Source: Maniola hyperantus (taxonomy: Eukaryota; Arthropoda; Insecta; Lepidoptera; Nymphalidae). From it: a stretch of 64,000 nt of DNA. Where the stretch lies: positions 6,366,106 to 6,430,105 of the forward strand of contig NC_048543.1 in NCBI RefSeq assembly GCF_902806685.2, in the 5' to 3' direction. Under the pieces are notes generated by a model. It was not told the origin of the DNA and made no database searches. It worked only from the letters and a program-made list of their open reading frames with translations. The position numbers were made by a program, and so were the translations under genes. Positions 51,640-61,387 of the stretch are shown piece by piece (within the stretch, counting starts at the first letter, position 1; each line of letters begins with the position of its first letter).

Positions 51640-51960
51640 CAGGATGTAACCAAAACGATAGCAATAACTTAGCGTCATAGTTTTACTATCTTAAACACAA
51701 TCCAATATCAATAACCATTTACCTCATTTTGTAGTTTTAGTGATTTAGTATTTTTCAAACCCGCAATGTATAGCGTGCAAAACTGGGGTCAGTGCCCCAC
51801 CTACGACGCGGCATTAACTCCGAGTGGCCTACTTACGCAACGGTCGTGGACCTCTAGCGTCAGTAAGATGTTTTATTTGCAATATATTGTGAACTTTTAT
51901 TTTCACTTTTTTGTGGTATCATAATATCAGCAATCATCAGTACTATCCTTCTTTTTTGCT
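51640..51960. other. Possible transposon end of unknown class
   Basis: TATACAGGATGTAACCAAAA CGATAGCAA looks like a transposon terminus of a kind common in insects (ACAGGRTGTAACCAAAACG). It is followed by a GC-richer section (GGGGTCAGTGCCCCACC). No inverse end was found. Confidence 0.25.
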
Positions 51961-52069
51961 AGCGTTCTGTTATCACTCCGTATATCACTCAAAATAAATT
52001 AATAGCAAAATATTAAAATTAATATCGTATCGTACAACTTGTTAAAACATCATAAATATGACAATTTAC

Positions 52070-52200
52070 TCGACGAAAATATACAAATTGAATTTGCAAG
52101 AGAAAAATGTTCCAAGCAAGATGAGCCGACGTGAACACCTGCGGGCGTTAACAACTTCTAAGTCTCTGAGATATATTTTTTCCAACGGTTTTGTAAATGT
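52070..52200 (+). repeat. Unassigned dispersed repeat X3, copy 2
   Basis: AAATTGAATTTGCAAGAGAA AAATGT, GATGAGCCGACGTGAACACC TG and TAACAACTTCTAAGTCTCTG AGATATA match 59345-59470. The frame at 52058-52276 is repeat. Confidence 0.6.
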
Positions 52201-53205
52201 TCATTCTATTACACTCGTTAAAATAGATCAAATAAGTAGGTACATGCACATACCTACTCGTTTCAAAAAGCGGTGATCACTTATTGGTAAAGAAAGACCT
52301 CAGTATCTTAATCGGTGGTTCCAGGGTTTGGTCATTGCTATTAAAGCCAACGCTAATGAAATACAAACATCTTCTAATAGCCGTATTATTTTGATTTTTA
52401 TTTAATAGGTATGATCATAGTATTTTACCTTGATTCAGGTATTTATAATGATTTCTCAATTTTAACTTTGGGCTAAAAGAATAATTAAAATTATCTAAGA
52501 TAGTCGAATAAAATTTTAACTATAATTCAATGTTAATGTTAAAGATTTCATGAGGCATGTAAAGCGTATAGAACTGTTAAATATATATTCAAGATATTTA
52601 ATAAGGCCCAGAATCACGGAACAGAATTCTGTTCCGTGCCCAGAATAGACAGCGCAACGCAACTGCAAACGAAACAAGTTTCAGACACTAGTTTGAAACC
52701 CGTTTGCTACCATGATCCACACACGTAATGAAAATACGGCGCAATTATTCTGTGAGCAAAATTTCTCAGAATAGTTTTCTTGAAAGCAGAACTGTTAAGT
52801 TGAGGACTTTCGAGAGGAGTTACTTAAAGTAATTGTAAATCCGTGTCCATACAAACACACGGTCCACGGATATTTCTCAACCACCAACGCAAAATTAATA
52901 CTTTGTTGTTTCTTTACTATGCAAAAGCGCGCGATGAAACTGGTTTTACGTAATTACCGCAAGACGATTTCAAAGCAACTAATCAGTGATGCGTTCAGCG
53001 TTTCAAACGCATTTTAAATTACTAGTTGCGAGGTGTCGTTCCATATCCATCCAATCCATTCCAAGCGTTAAACTGAATAGTAACTCGAAGTTTCATTACT
53101 TTTGAGTTGCGTCGTGTGTTCTATGCTTAACAAAATAAGTATATTAATCCATATAATTATTAAGTACTAGTACCTATCTAGATGTAATAAGAATTGTTAC
53201 CTCCT
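52201..53205. other. Unrecognised stretch with a 24-bp palindrome
   Basis: 52615-52638 is a perfect palindrome (CACGGAACAGAATTCTGTTCCGTG in two 12-base halves). Otherwise no feature recognised. Confidence 0.4.
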
Positions 53206-53369
53206 AGAGCACGCGACAGATCGAGATGACAATCGCGGAGGGAACGTCCCGCACATCTGCACAACCCCCGGCTAACCCGGTGCAGGCGAGCGCGGGTGTC
53301 GTGCGAGAGTGCGGGGGCGTTCCCTCCCCGATTGCCATCAATTGCCATCTCGACCTATCACAGACTATA
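53206..53369. mobile_element. Family G MITE, full length
   Basis: GCACGCGACAGATCGAGATG left end and GCCATCTCGACCTATCACAG ACTATA right end. An internal direct duplication (ATTGCCATCAATTGCCATC) occurs near 53332. Interior GGCGAGCGCGGGTGTCGTGC. Confidence 0.75.
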
Positions 53370-54379
53370 CCTCCATGATTATAGACTTATTATACTACAA
53401 GTTTTCAAAAACTAGTTGTTCAAACAAGACGTTGTCGCAATGTTTTGTTGCAAGATATACCCGAACGGTTTTCTGATAAAGTGCAATCCAGCATTCAGGC
53501 AGCGGCACGCGTGGTTATGCATACATTTCTCAACTGTGATTTATTTCATGCACATATTTTTAGAGGCATAGACTTTTCATATAACTAGAGAGTACAATGA
53601 CCCACAAAATGGCCTCAATAATAGTAACTTTCATTTAAAAAAAAATTACGAGACATTTCACCGCGATTAATAGCCTCATCTCATGACAAAAGGGCTGGTT
53701 CTTTTTTTGCGCAACGGATCAGTCTGACTGTCCAGCGCAGCAATGCAGCCAGTATTCTTGGCACCATTCCACACGGGCATGACTTGTACAGTAATTAGAT
53801 AAGGCTAGCTTTAAGTTTGATTGTAGTAAATTATAATGATAAGGATATTAATTTAGACATCAAAACTTCAATCGCTCTGTAGAAGCGTATTTTCAATCTT
53901 AGCACAAAAGCAGTTAACTTTAATTAAATGTCATTGCGCCTGGTAGAACGGTTGTGGTAAATAGACAGTGCATAGGATCTGCAATTCCGCAGTAAACATT
54001 TGAGAAAATACTTTGTCTCCGTCCGCAGCTTCCACTTGATTAGTTTCCTGTGCGATATTATTCAGAAATTGCGTAAGCTTGATAGAACTTTTAGTTTATA
54101 TTAAACTGAAAGTTTAACTTTGGAATCAATTCCCATCGGCGGTGTTCCCACTAGATTAGAACATGGGGTTATTCTAAAGGCGGACCAACAAATTCCTGAA
54201 AGGCCGGTAACGCATCGGCAGTTCCTCTGGTGCTGCAAATATTCATGGGAGGCGGTAATCGCTTAACATCAGATGACCCGCCTCCTTGTTTGGTAGCTAT
54301 TTGTATTTTTTTTAACTATCTTTTTAGAGTTCCGTAGTTTTTAAAGCAGTTAACGGCCAAAATCTACAAATAATAAATA
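53370..54379. other. Unrecognised stretch
   Basis: No coding frame or repeat recognised, apart from a GGTAACGCATCGGCAGTTCC TCTGG section near 54206 whose copies were not found in this window. Confidence 0.35.
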
Positions 54380-54487
54380 TATCTGTAATCTTCGATAAGT
54401 TACTTAGCAACATGGTTATTAGTCAAAAACACCAGACTTTTTAACAAAAACAACGTTGCTAAGCAACTTATCGACAGATTACAGATA
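54380..54487. mobile_element. 108-bp inverted-repeat element
   Basis: Left arm TATCTGTAATCTTCGATAAG TTACTTAGCAAC is mirrored by the right arm (reverse complement TATCTGTAATCTGTCGATAA GTTGCTTAGCAAC) with about three differences. 42-base spacer. Probably a small MITE. A target duplication is not evident. Confidence 0.6.
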
Positions 54488-54854
54488 GGATTAATTAATT
54501 AATAGTTTCAGCCGTAATAAAATCCTGAAAAAAGGGGGGGGGTAAAAATTTCAAGAGAGCAAAATGCACATCAAAAAGCAAACATGACATAATGAATTAA
54601 GGCTCGAAGTTTAATTTCCGAGCTTCGTCACTCCTAGATTGTAGATTAATATTTTCCAATGAGGGTAATCGAATGTCACACACGGCAATATCTCGCAACT
54701 TACAGCTGCCAGCTGTAGCGACCCCAGTTCTGATTTATGTGCCGCCGCTGACCTACTTTCAGCATCTTGTTTCCGCAACATTTGTACATGAGATCTTATT
54801 TTTACCCGACTACGGCAAAGTCCAAAAGAAGGGTTATGCTTTTAGCACACTATG

Positions 54855-55008
54855 TATAGTACGCGACAGTTTGAGATGGCAATTGGAGTGGGAAAGCCCC
54901 GCACAGCCCCACGCTAGGCCCGCGCGGACGAGTGCGGTTGAGGTACAGGTGTGCGGGGCCTCCCCCCGCCTTATACCCCGATTGCCAGCTCGACCTTTCG
55001 CGTACTGT
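54855..55008. mobile_element. Family G MITE, full length
   Basis: TATAGTACGCGACAGTTTGA GATGGCAATTGG left and CGATTGCCAGCTCGACCTTT CGCGTACTG right. It follows a dispersed ACCCGACTACGGCAAAGTCC motif at 54801. The frame at 54673-55026 crosses it and is not a gene. Confidence 0.75.
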
Positions 55009-55029
55009 TGTGCTGGTAATTTTTAGATA

Positions 55030-55340
55030 CTTTTAATGGGGAGCGGGGCGCAGACTAACTTTCGCTCGTCACCGGCGCTATCCCATGGGAGGCATATATG
55101 TATATCTTGTTTCCTTTTTGGCACCGGCCAAAATCAAATCTAGGCACTCATAAACCGATAAAGCGCGAGCGAAGCGAGCGCGAAATTTTTCACGATATTG
55201 CCCCTGGGAGGCATATAGGTATTTGTTTCCTTTTCGGCACCGCCCGAAATCAAATCTAGGTAGGTAGGTTTTATAGGCGGTCGGCTTGCGCCCCCTAGGA
55301 CTCTGCGCCCGGGTGCATCGCACCTCTTGAACCCCCGGGT
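55030..55340 (-). repeat. GC-rich repeat with two direct units
   Basis: GGGAGGCATATATGTATATC..GGCACCGGCCAAAATCAAATCTAGG at 55087 and GGGAGGCATATAGGTATTTG..GGCACCGCCCGAAATCAAATCTAGG at 55207 are the same unit about 120 bases apart. CTTGCGCCCCCTAGGACTCT GCGCCCGGG follows. It looks like part of a retroelement, but the family is not identified. The minus frame at 55078-55323 reads across both units. Confidence 0.5.
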
Positions 55341-55510
55341 AAAGACGGCCCCGTCAGCAAATATTTAAATATCGTACTTTATCTATATGAAATAGAATTC
55401 AAAATACTTTGCAATATAGGTAGAAATTGTGCGAGCATTGTCGACTCGACTGTTCGAACAATCAGAACTCTATCTTGCATACTATTTACAACTCTTTGAA
55501 TCGAATAAAA

Positions 55511-55636
55511 CAGCGATGATAGCCTAGTGGTTAAGAAGTTGGAATGTTGGAAGAAGTCCTGCTTATTCGGGAGATCGAGGGCTCGATCCCGGTTACGCTC
55601 CTCTAACTTTTTGGAGTTATGTTTTTTTTTTAAATA
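55511..55636 (+). mobile_element. tRNA-derived SINE S1, 3' truncated
   Basis: GCGATGATAGCCTAGTGGTT AAG (A box), GGGCTCGATCCCGGTTACGC (B box) and CTCCTCTAACTTTTTGGAGT TATG, then a T-run. Only the head and early body are present. Confidence 0.7.
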
Positions 55637-55639
55637 GTG

Positions 55640-56090
55640 ACAACAAGCAAACGAGTAGGTTTACTATCTACCATGTGTAAACAAATTCATACGGTTCCTT
55701 GTACCTATATTATAAGTTCTTGGACCTGAGTTGGACACGTTGCTGCAGTACCGCGCTGCCATCGCATGTTATCGGTTTAGAGATTAAAAAGGGACGCGAT
55801 CACCTTCATAATAAGTTAGGTAAATACAGATTTTAAATAAGTATCAAATTTCAATATAGGAATATAACCCGTAACTGAAGCCTTATCCTAGAAGAAAGTT
55901 TTAAAAACATTTAACTATAAATTTCTCTTGTTCAACTTGTATAGAAGTTTCATTTCCACGGCAACAAGACAAACCAGGAAGATTTATGTTTTCTCGTAGA
56001 GCGGGTCACGGGTGTAGTCGAATGTCATAGATATGTTCTTTAACTACTTACTATAGGTAGTTTGAGTTGGCAGCTGTTGGTTGTTACAAT
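55640..56090. other. Unrecognised stretch
   Basis: No feature recognised. Confidence 0.35.
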
Positions 56091-56094
56091 CCCA

Positions 56095-56110
56095 GGTTCA
56101 AGTTAGATCG
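56095..56110. repeat. Target-site duplication, left copy
   Basis: GGTTCAAGTTAGATCG, repeated exactly at 56297-56312 across the LINE tail. Confidence 0.85.
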
Positions 56111-56296
56111 GCATAGTAGTATGCAAACTGCGTTCCTGTGCCGCCTCATCATGGCGTTGACGGGTCCGCTGGGTTTTAGTGGGTATTCTGGGTTTACAGT
56201 GAGTCCCACATACCTCCCCGGAAGAAACGTGGTCAGCTGCGTTTCTTCCGGGGAGGATGCGTAAAAGCATTTCCCAGCGAAAAAAAAAAAAAAAAA
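56111..56296 (+). mobile_element. Short LINE 3' end with poly-A and target duplication
   Basis: 186 bases ending in 17 A residues. The last section has GCTGGGTTTTAGTGGGTATT CTGGG, CACATACCTCCCCGGAAG and an inverted ACGCAGCTGACCACG-type hairpin (CTCCCCGGAAGAAACG facing CGTTTCTTCCGGGGAG). The TTTTAGTGGGTA and CCTCCCC parts are like R1-type 3' UTRs. No coding part is retained. The frames at 56067-56264 and 56103-56315 are not genes. Confidence 0.7.
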
Positions 56297-56312
56297 GGTT
56301 CAAGTTAGATCG
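56297..56312. repeat. Target-site duplication, right copy
   Basis: Second exact copy of GGTTCAAGTTAGATCG directly after the poly-A run. Confidence 0.85.
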
Positions 56313-56407
56313 CACTAGATCCCAATGTTTCTATCATCATCATCATTGTGCTTGAACAATTTCAAAGGAAGAAAACGGGCCCTTAGTAGATACCATGTAG
56401 GTATACC

Positions 56408-56558
56408 TAGTACGCGACAGGTCGAGATGGCAATCGGGGAGGGAACGGCCCCGCACACCCACACAACCCCCGCGCTAACCCAGTGCGGGTAAGCGCGGGT
56501 GACGTGCGGGTGTGCGGGTCGTCCTCCCGCCTCCTATCTCGACCTGTCAAGGATTGTA
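56408..56558. mobile_element. Family G MITE, full length
   Basis: TAGTACGCGACAGGTCGAGA TGGCAATCGGGG left and ATCTCGACCTGTCAAGGATT GTAGG right, although the right end has lost GATTGCC. Interior CCCGCGCTAACCCAGTGCGG. Confidence 0.75.
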
Positions 56559-56559
56559 G

Positions 56560-56947
56560 GTTAACCTAACATGTGAAACTTCAACTACTTAAAAAGTTTT
56601 CTCAATGATTGCCTTATAGTAGAAGTTTATAGTACCTACGTACTTAGTAGTACAAAGTGTGTTTCAATATTATCTTGGCGTTAAGCTCCTGTCAACAAGA
56701 CTTAGCTTCAGGGTATAGAACAAGCTCTTGTCTTGTGCAATATAAACGCATATTATTAAAGAAAATACGAAAGACATCATACTTCATCTTAAATGTTTCA
56801 GACACTAGGTATCTTCTTCTTGCTTTTCAAATAATTTAGCAACAAGGATATTTTGTAAAACAAAGAAATAATTCGTTAAGTTTTGTTAAAACTTTATATT
56901 TATAAGGAAATTTATTGAGATACTACTTAGCTGAGGTTAGGTTTAGG
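56560..56947. other. Unrecognised stretch
   Basis: No feature recognised. The frame at 56657-56839 has no domain. Confidence 0.35.
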
Positions 56948-57095
56948 TTTATAAAAACCACTTTGGAACTCTTTCCAGAATAAAGAGCAGCCAATGTCAG
57001 TCTCCAGGTTAATTTTTATCCTTGCAAAAAATCACGCTCCGTTGCGGTATGATTGCAGGGCAAACAAACACGCTTTCACATTTATAATATAGGTC
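56948..57095 (-). mobile_element. Helitron-like repeat, partial
   Basis: GGTTTATAAAAACCACTTTG GAACTC, AATCACGCTCCGTTGCGGTA TGATTG and CGCTTTCACATTTATAATAT AGG (reversed start). Confidence 0.55.
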
Positions 57096-57099
57096 GTGA

Positions 57100-58438
57100 T
57101 GGGTAGTAAATAGTGATCGTCATCGTCACAGCTTCAATTGTTAGGTACTCATTTTGTACCGCTATCGGAAAGAAAAAGAAGGACGGCAACGCTGTTTGAC
57201 GTTACGGCGTCAAGTAGGTACAGGAAACTACGCCATATCTTGTTCTTATAGATAATGTTTTTTTTTTTGTGATCTCGATTGACGCTACATTACGGTGCCT
57301 TATGGCTCTGGCAGCTATTTCGCCTCTTGTAGGTCTTGTGGATTATCTCTTTTTATGCATTCAGGTTTGTTGTACTTAGATATCATGCTTCTACAAAAAG
57401 TACAGCGTTTCACACACAAAATGTCAAATTTACATTGCAGCTAAAACGACATATGGCACCTGTAGGTATATAAGTGCTATAACAAGCCGGCTGGTGCACA
57501 AATAAAGCTTTGTGTAAAATAAACGCGTAGGTACAATACAAGCGCGAGATTCCCGCGCCTGTTATATCCACGAGCAAATAAAAACTCAGCGTGATTTTTC
57601 TAATTTTTCAGTAAACTAAAGCTACAATCAGACTTTCGCTTTCTAGTAATCAAATAAACGCGATCGCGATTATGTGAAGGATTAAACGAAGGTTGATTCT
57701 TTATTTTTATAAATCCTTATAAAATAATCACGTTGATATACTTATTATTAAAATGATAAACATATTGAGATTGAATAAATCAAACGTAGGTGCTAATCCA
57801 AAATACAAGTCTACCGACTTATAATTTTAAAAATCTCTATGAAACAAAAACTATATCGGGCACGTGCAAAAGGTTAGTTTGGCAATAAGTAAGTAGTTTC
57901 AAAAAACTTTAACGTCTACTTACCTAACTACGTGTTCGAAGGCATTGAGACAAAATACTTTTCTTCGAACACATGTTACCGATATCACAGGTGTGATTAA
58001 TAGTTCTACTGGGTCTCCGGGTAGAGACGGAGGTGAAGCAAATAAATTTTCAGTATTCAAGCAGCAATATAAATTTCATTGCCACAAAATGTTCAACGGC
58101 TCGTTTGTCATGATCGAGCGGGAGACGGGCGCGGACGATGATAAAAAGGATATTATGCCATGTTTCACGACGAACTCTGAAGAGAATTTTAAAATATTTT
58201 ATAATAAGTAATATTAAGTTAAAAATATTATTAGGATTTCAAAATATAACTCCAGGGTTTATTTTTATACTTAAAGGCAAATTATACACGCTATACCAAA
58301 ATATTTACTTCTGATGGAATTTGACTAGTCTTATACCCTGAGATACTCAATCACGAATTTTTTTTGACAAAATCATGTTGAAACTACGCACAAAAATATT
58401 TATGAAAAGAAAAAGATTCCAAACACAATATTCTTACG
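57100..58438. other. Unrecognised stretch
   Basis: A plus frame at 57945-58211 (88 codons) is protein-like between SSTGSPGRDGGEAN and MIERETGADDDKKD, but has no recognised family or exon signals that I can support. No repeats traced. Confidence 0.35.
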
Positions 58439-58439
58439 G

Positions 58440-58607
58440 TGATTACACACTGCACTTCTGTCATCCGAGTTCTATCCGTCATCCGTGAGAATACTGGACC
58501 AGCGATTATCTACGACATAATATTATGTCGCAATGTACAAAACCAAAAGGAACGTATTTTCACTGACTCGGATCGGATGAGTGCGTAACCCCGCGTTAGA
58601 GTTACGC
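58440..58607. mobile_element. Possible MITE with central palindrome
   Basis: GATTACACACTGCACTTCTG TCATCCGAG at the left resembles the inverse of ACTCGGATCGGATGAGTGCG TAAC at the right. An 18-bp perfect palindrome CGACATAATATTATGTCG sits in the middle (58513-58530). Terminal limits uncertain. Confidence 0.4.
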
Positions 58608-58737
58608 ACCCCAATGGTGCAAACGGGACCCTATTATTAAGCCACCGCGCATCGCTGTAATTCCGTCCATCAGTTATCGTTGACCACCCAGAGTACGCAA
58701 AGCCATACCTAGTATGGGTGAGTCAGCTATACCTAGT

Positions 58738-58867
58738 AGGTACCTTAAGCAAGTGTATTTAATTGCTTAAAACGCATATAACTCCGAAAAGTAAAAGGTC
58801 CGAGTCCGGGATCGAATCCTCACCCCCCGCATTAGCCGACGTTATTCACTAGGGTTCCTATCACCAC
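58738..58867 (-). mobile_element. tRNA-derived SINE S1, head half
   Basis: AATTGCTTAAAACGCATATA ACTCCGAAAAG, CGGGATCGAATCCTCACCCC, CACTAGGGTTCCTATCACCA C. The head points toward the next SINE about 68 bases away. Confidence 0.65.
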
Positions 58868-58934
58868 TTTTTATTTTCATTTCCTCATAAAATTTTCCAA
58901 CTTTTTGGGATTCGAATTATTTCACCTTTATTCA

Positions 58935-59262
58935 AACTGTGATAGACTAGTAGTTAAGACGTCCGCCTCCTATGCGGAGGTCGGGGGTTCGATCCCGGGC
59001 ACGCACCTCTCACTTTTCGGAGTTAAGTGCGTTTTAAGTGATTAAATATTATCACTTGCTTTAACGGTGAAGGAAAACATCTTGAGGTAACCTGCACACC
59101 TGAGAGTTCTTCACAAAGGTGTGTGAAGTCTGCCAATCCGCGCTTGGCCAGCTTGGTAGAATATGGCCAAACCCCTTCTCATTCCGTGAGGAGACCCGTG
59201 CTCTGTAGTGAGCACGGGTTGATGGGATGATCATGATGATGACGATGATGATGATGATGACG
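58935..59262 (+). mobile_element. tRNA-derived SINE S1, full-length reference copy
   Basis: The tRNA-like head runs from CTGTGATAGACTAGTAGTTA AG (A box) to GGGGGTTCGATCCCGGGCAC (B box). The body has CTCTCACTTTTCGGAGTTAA GTGCG, CTTGCTTTAACGGTGAAGGA, AAACATCTTGAGGTAACCTG and CTTCTCATTCCGTGAGGAGA. The end GAGCACGGGTTGATGGGATG runs into (GAT)n at 59238-59260. About 328 bp with all parts in order, used to identify the other S1 copies. The A and B boxes would serve RNA polymerase III if active. Confidence 0.8.
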
Positions 59263-59344
59263 TATATTCATTCTCAATCTTTAAAAGTTTTACTCCAGTG
59301 ATATATATTTAAAATTAAAACTGAACGACATTAATATTACAAAA

Positions 59345-59470
59345 TTTTCCGAAGAAAATACGAATTGAAGTTGTAAGAGAAAAATGTATCACGCGAAATG
59401 AGCCGACGTGAACACCTGAGGCCGCTAACAACTTCTAAGTCTTCGAGATATAATATTTCAGCAGAATTTT
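59345..59470 (+). repeat. Unassigned dispersed repeat X3, copy 3
   Basis: GAATTGAAGTTGTAAGAGAA AAATGTATCACGCGAAATGA GCCGACGTGAACACCTGAGG and TAACAACTTCTAAGTCTTCG AGATATA match 52070-52200. Confidence 0.6.
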
Positions 59471-59585
59471 ATAAATACCACCTATTATTTTATGTCACAT
59501 TTTATCTGTGCAAAGGATTAATAATCAAATTTTAAATCGCAGATAATAATTAATTGATAATAATATTATGTCGATCCTATACTTC

Positions 59586-59690
59586 CATACTAATATTATA
59601 AATGCGAAAGTGTGTCTGTCTGTCTGTCTGCTAGCTTTTCACGGTCCAACAGTTCAACCGATTTTGATGACACCATTGCAAATCACACAA
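59586..59690 (+). mobile_element. Helitron-like fragment, GTCTGTCTG type
   Basis: CCATACTAATATTATAAATG CGAAAGTGTGTCTGTCTGTC, GCTTTTCACGGTCCAACAGT TC. Only the 5' third. Confidence 0.6.
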
Positions 59691-59879
59691 TAATAAACCC
59701 TAACTTCTAAAGAATAAATGTAGTTGTGCCAACATAACGGTAGGAGAGAAGTAATACTGAACGGTCTGTAGCAAAGTTATAACGCCAAACTCGTATTTTT
59801 GACTAAATTTATCAAATAATATATCTATAGAATTTACGTGAGCATTTCCCAAAACTTTATTTTACAGCTTACAAATTAG

Positions 59880-59975
59880 ATAATTTAGGTTTTTAAAAAT
59901 CCAGTGTGAACTCCGCGATAAAAAGGCGTGATTAAAGGACAAACCAACCATACTTTAGTTTTATAAATAGATATG
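59880..59975 (-). mobile_element. Helitron-like fragment
   Basis: TTTAGGTTTTTAAAAATCCA GTGTGAACTC, GGCGTGATTAAAGGACAAAC CAACCATAC. The middle part is compressed. Confidence 0.45.
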
Positions 59976-60174
59976 CCAGAAAAGTGATTTAAAATAGCCT
60001 CTGAAATTCTTTATAATTCTGCTATTTGTAATAAATTTGAATTTATAGTCCAGAAGCGAGGAAAATAAATTAAAACTTTTATATTTTTCCGTTTTGAAAT
60101 TCAAATCAGGCTTTAATCGTCACTGTCACGTTTACTGAATTAAACAGGTTAAAAGGCAGCAAATAATATTTGTT

Positions 60175-60345
60175 TTTAATTTCCAGTAAGTCAAAATGAT
60201 CTAAAGCTACGCTCGCCGACCTGGCTGGCCTGCTAGCCGCTGGGATCTTGGAGTGATCTCGGCTGGCTGAAGTGATCCTGCGGAGAGCTACACCGGCTGT
60301 CTCATGTACAGTGGATGTATAATATCTAACTGCGGAAATGAATCC
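60175..60345 (+). pseudogene. LINE C-terminal relic, second copy
   Basis: GACCTGGCTGGCCTGCTAGC and TTGGAGTGATCTCGGCTGGC TGAAGTGATCCTGCGGAGAG CT align with GACCTGGGTGGCTTTC and TCTGGAGTGAGCTCGGCTGG CTGGAGTGATCTAGTGGAGA GCT on the minus strand at 5935-6190. Only the last coding residues (FWSELGWLE-type) and start of the 3' UTR remain, with substitutions. Confidence 0.5.
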
Positions 60346-60349
60346 CAGG

Positions 60350-60768
60350 ATAAAAAAACCGGCCAAGTGCGAGTCCGGCTCGCACAATGAGGGTTCCGTA
60401 CTATAGTCGTATTTTTTCGACATTTTGCACGATAATTCAAAAACTATGATGCATAAAAATAAATAAAAATCTGTTTTAGAATGTACAGGTGGAGAACTTT
60501 CATATGATACCCCACTTGATATAGTCACTCACTTCGAAAGTTGAAAATACTAATTATTAGTTCATGATCACAATTTTTTTTTTTGTGTGATATAACCCTA
60601 AATTCAAGGTTTTCACATTTTTCCCCAGATGTCAGCTATAAGATCTACCTACCTGCCAAATTTCATGATTCTAGGTCAACGGGAACCCTGTAGGTTTCTT
60701 GACAGACAGACAACAAAGTGATCCTATAAGGGTTCCGTTTTTCCTTTTGAGGTACGGAACCCTAACAA
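60350..60768 (-). mobile_element. Family F element, full length
   Basis: AAAAAACCGGCCAAGTGCGA GTCCGG, ATTTTTTCGACATTTTGCAC GATAA, CTTTCATATGATACCCCACT, AATACTAATTATTAGTTCAT GA, ATTCTAGGTCAACGGGAACC, TTGACAGACAGACAAC and GAGGTACGGAACCCTAA in order. Best-preserved F copy here, 419 bp. The minus frame 60106-60528 runs through it and is not a gene. Confidence 0.75.
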
Positions 60769-60769
60769 G

Positions 60770-61160
60770 AAGAAGAAACTAAATGTCATGTAGAAAATAA
60801 ATGATGGTATTCCATTATATTGCATAGTAAATAAAAGTTATGGTAAGAGTACCTAAGTTAACAATAAAAATAAACGTAAGTATTTGGTAGGTGGGTATAT
60901 TATAACAACTACAATAGGCTACTTGACTCATATCTAATTTCGTCCAATAAATGATTATTTATTATAGTATTTTGCTTAAGACAACGAAATATATCAATAA
61001 CAATTATAAAAAACGCAGGATGGATATATAAATCCAATTTAAAAAAATACAATTTTTATTTTTATTTGAAACGCAGAAAACGCTGTCAGCCATGATGTGA
61101 CGTCATTAAATATGTAAACAAAGAAATGTCATTCCTATGTCACGCGGGGACTAACGTAGT
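60770..61160. other. Unrecognised AT-rich stretch
   Basis: No feature recognised. Confidence 0.35.
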
Positions 61161-61161
61161 A

Positions 61162-61387
61162 TCCATATATATAAAATTTAGAGTCCTGACTAACTTATAT
61201 ATCAACGCACAGCCTAAACATCTAAACAGCTGGTCCTAGATACATGAAATTTGGTGAGTGTGTTCTTTGTAGGTAAAGAGAAGGTGTCCACTAGGAAAGG
61301 ATTTTTTGAAATTCCACCCTTGAGTGGGTTAAATGGAGGTTTGAAATTTATGAAGTCCACGCGGGCGAAGTCACGAGCATAAGCTAG
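61162..61387 (+). mobile_element. Helitron-like element, diverged but with intact ends
   Basis: TC after A at 61162 and CTAG before T at 61384-61387. ATATCAACGCACAGCCTAAA, GTCCACTAGGAAAGGATTTT, CCACGCGGGCGAAGTCACGA GCATAAG. The ends are kept although the middle has diverged. Confidence 0.7.

Noticed and set aside
54673..55026. 117-codon plus-strand frame
   Set aside because: It crosses a G-family MITE and its flanks; its GC-rich half is repeat sequence.
57945..58211. 88-codon frame with protein-like composition as an exon
   Set aside because: No recognised domain, no convincing splice sites or neighbouring exons, and no way to test it from the sequence alone.
60106..60528. 140-codon minus-strand open frame, the longest in the window
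   Set aside because: It runs through a family F repeat and a LINE relic on the other strand; the same sequence is non-coding in the other F copies.
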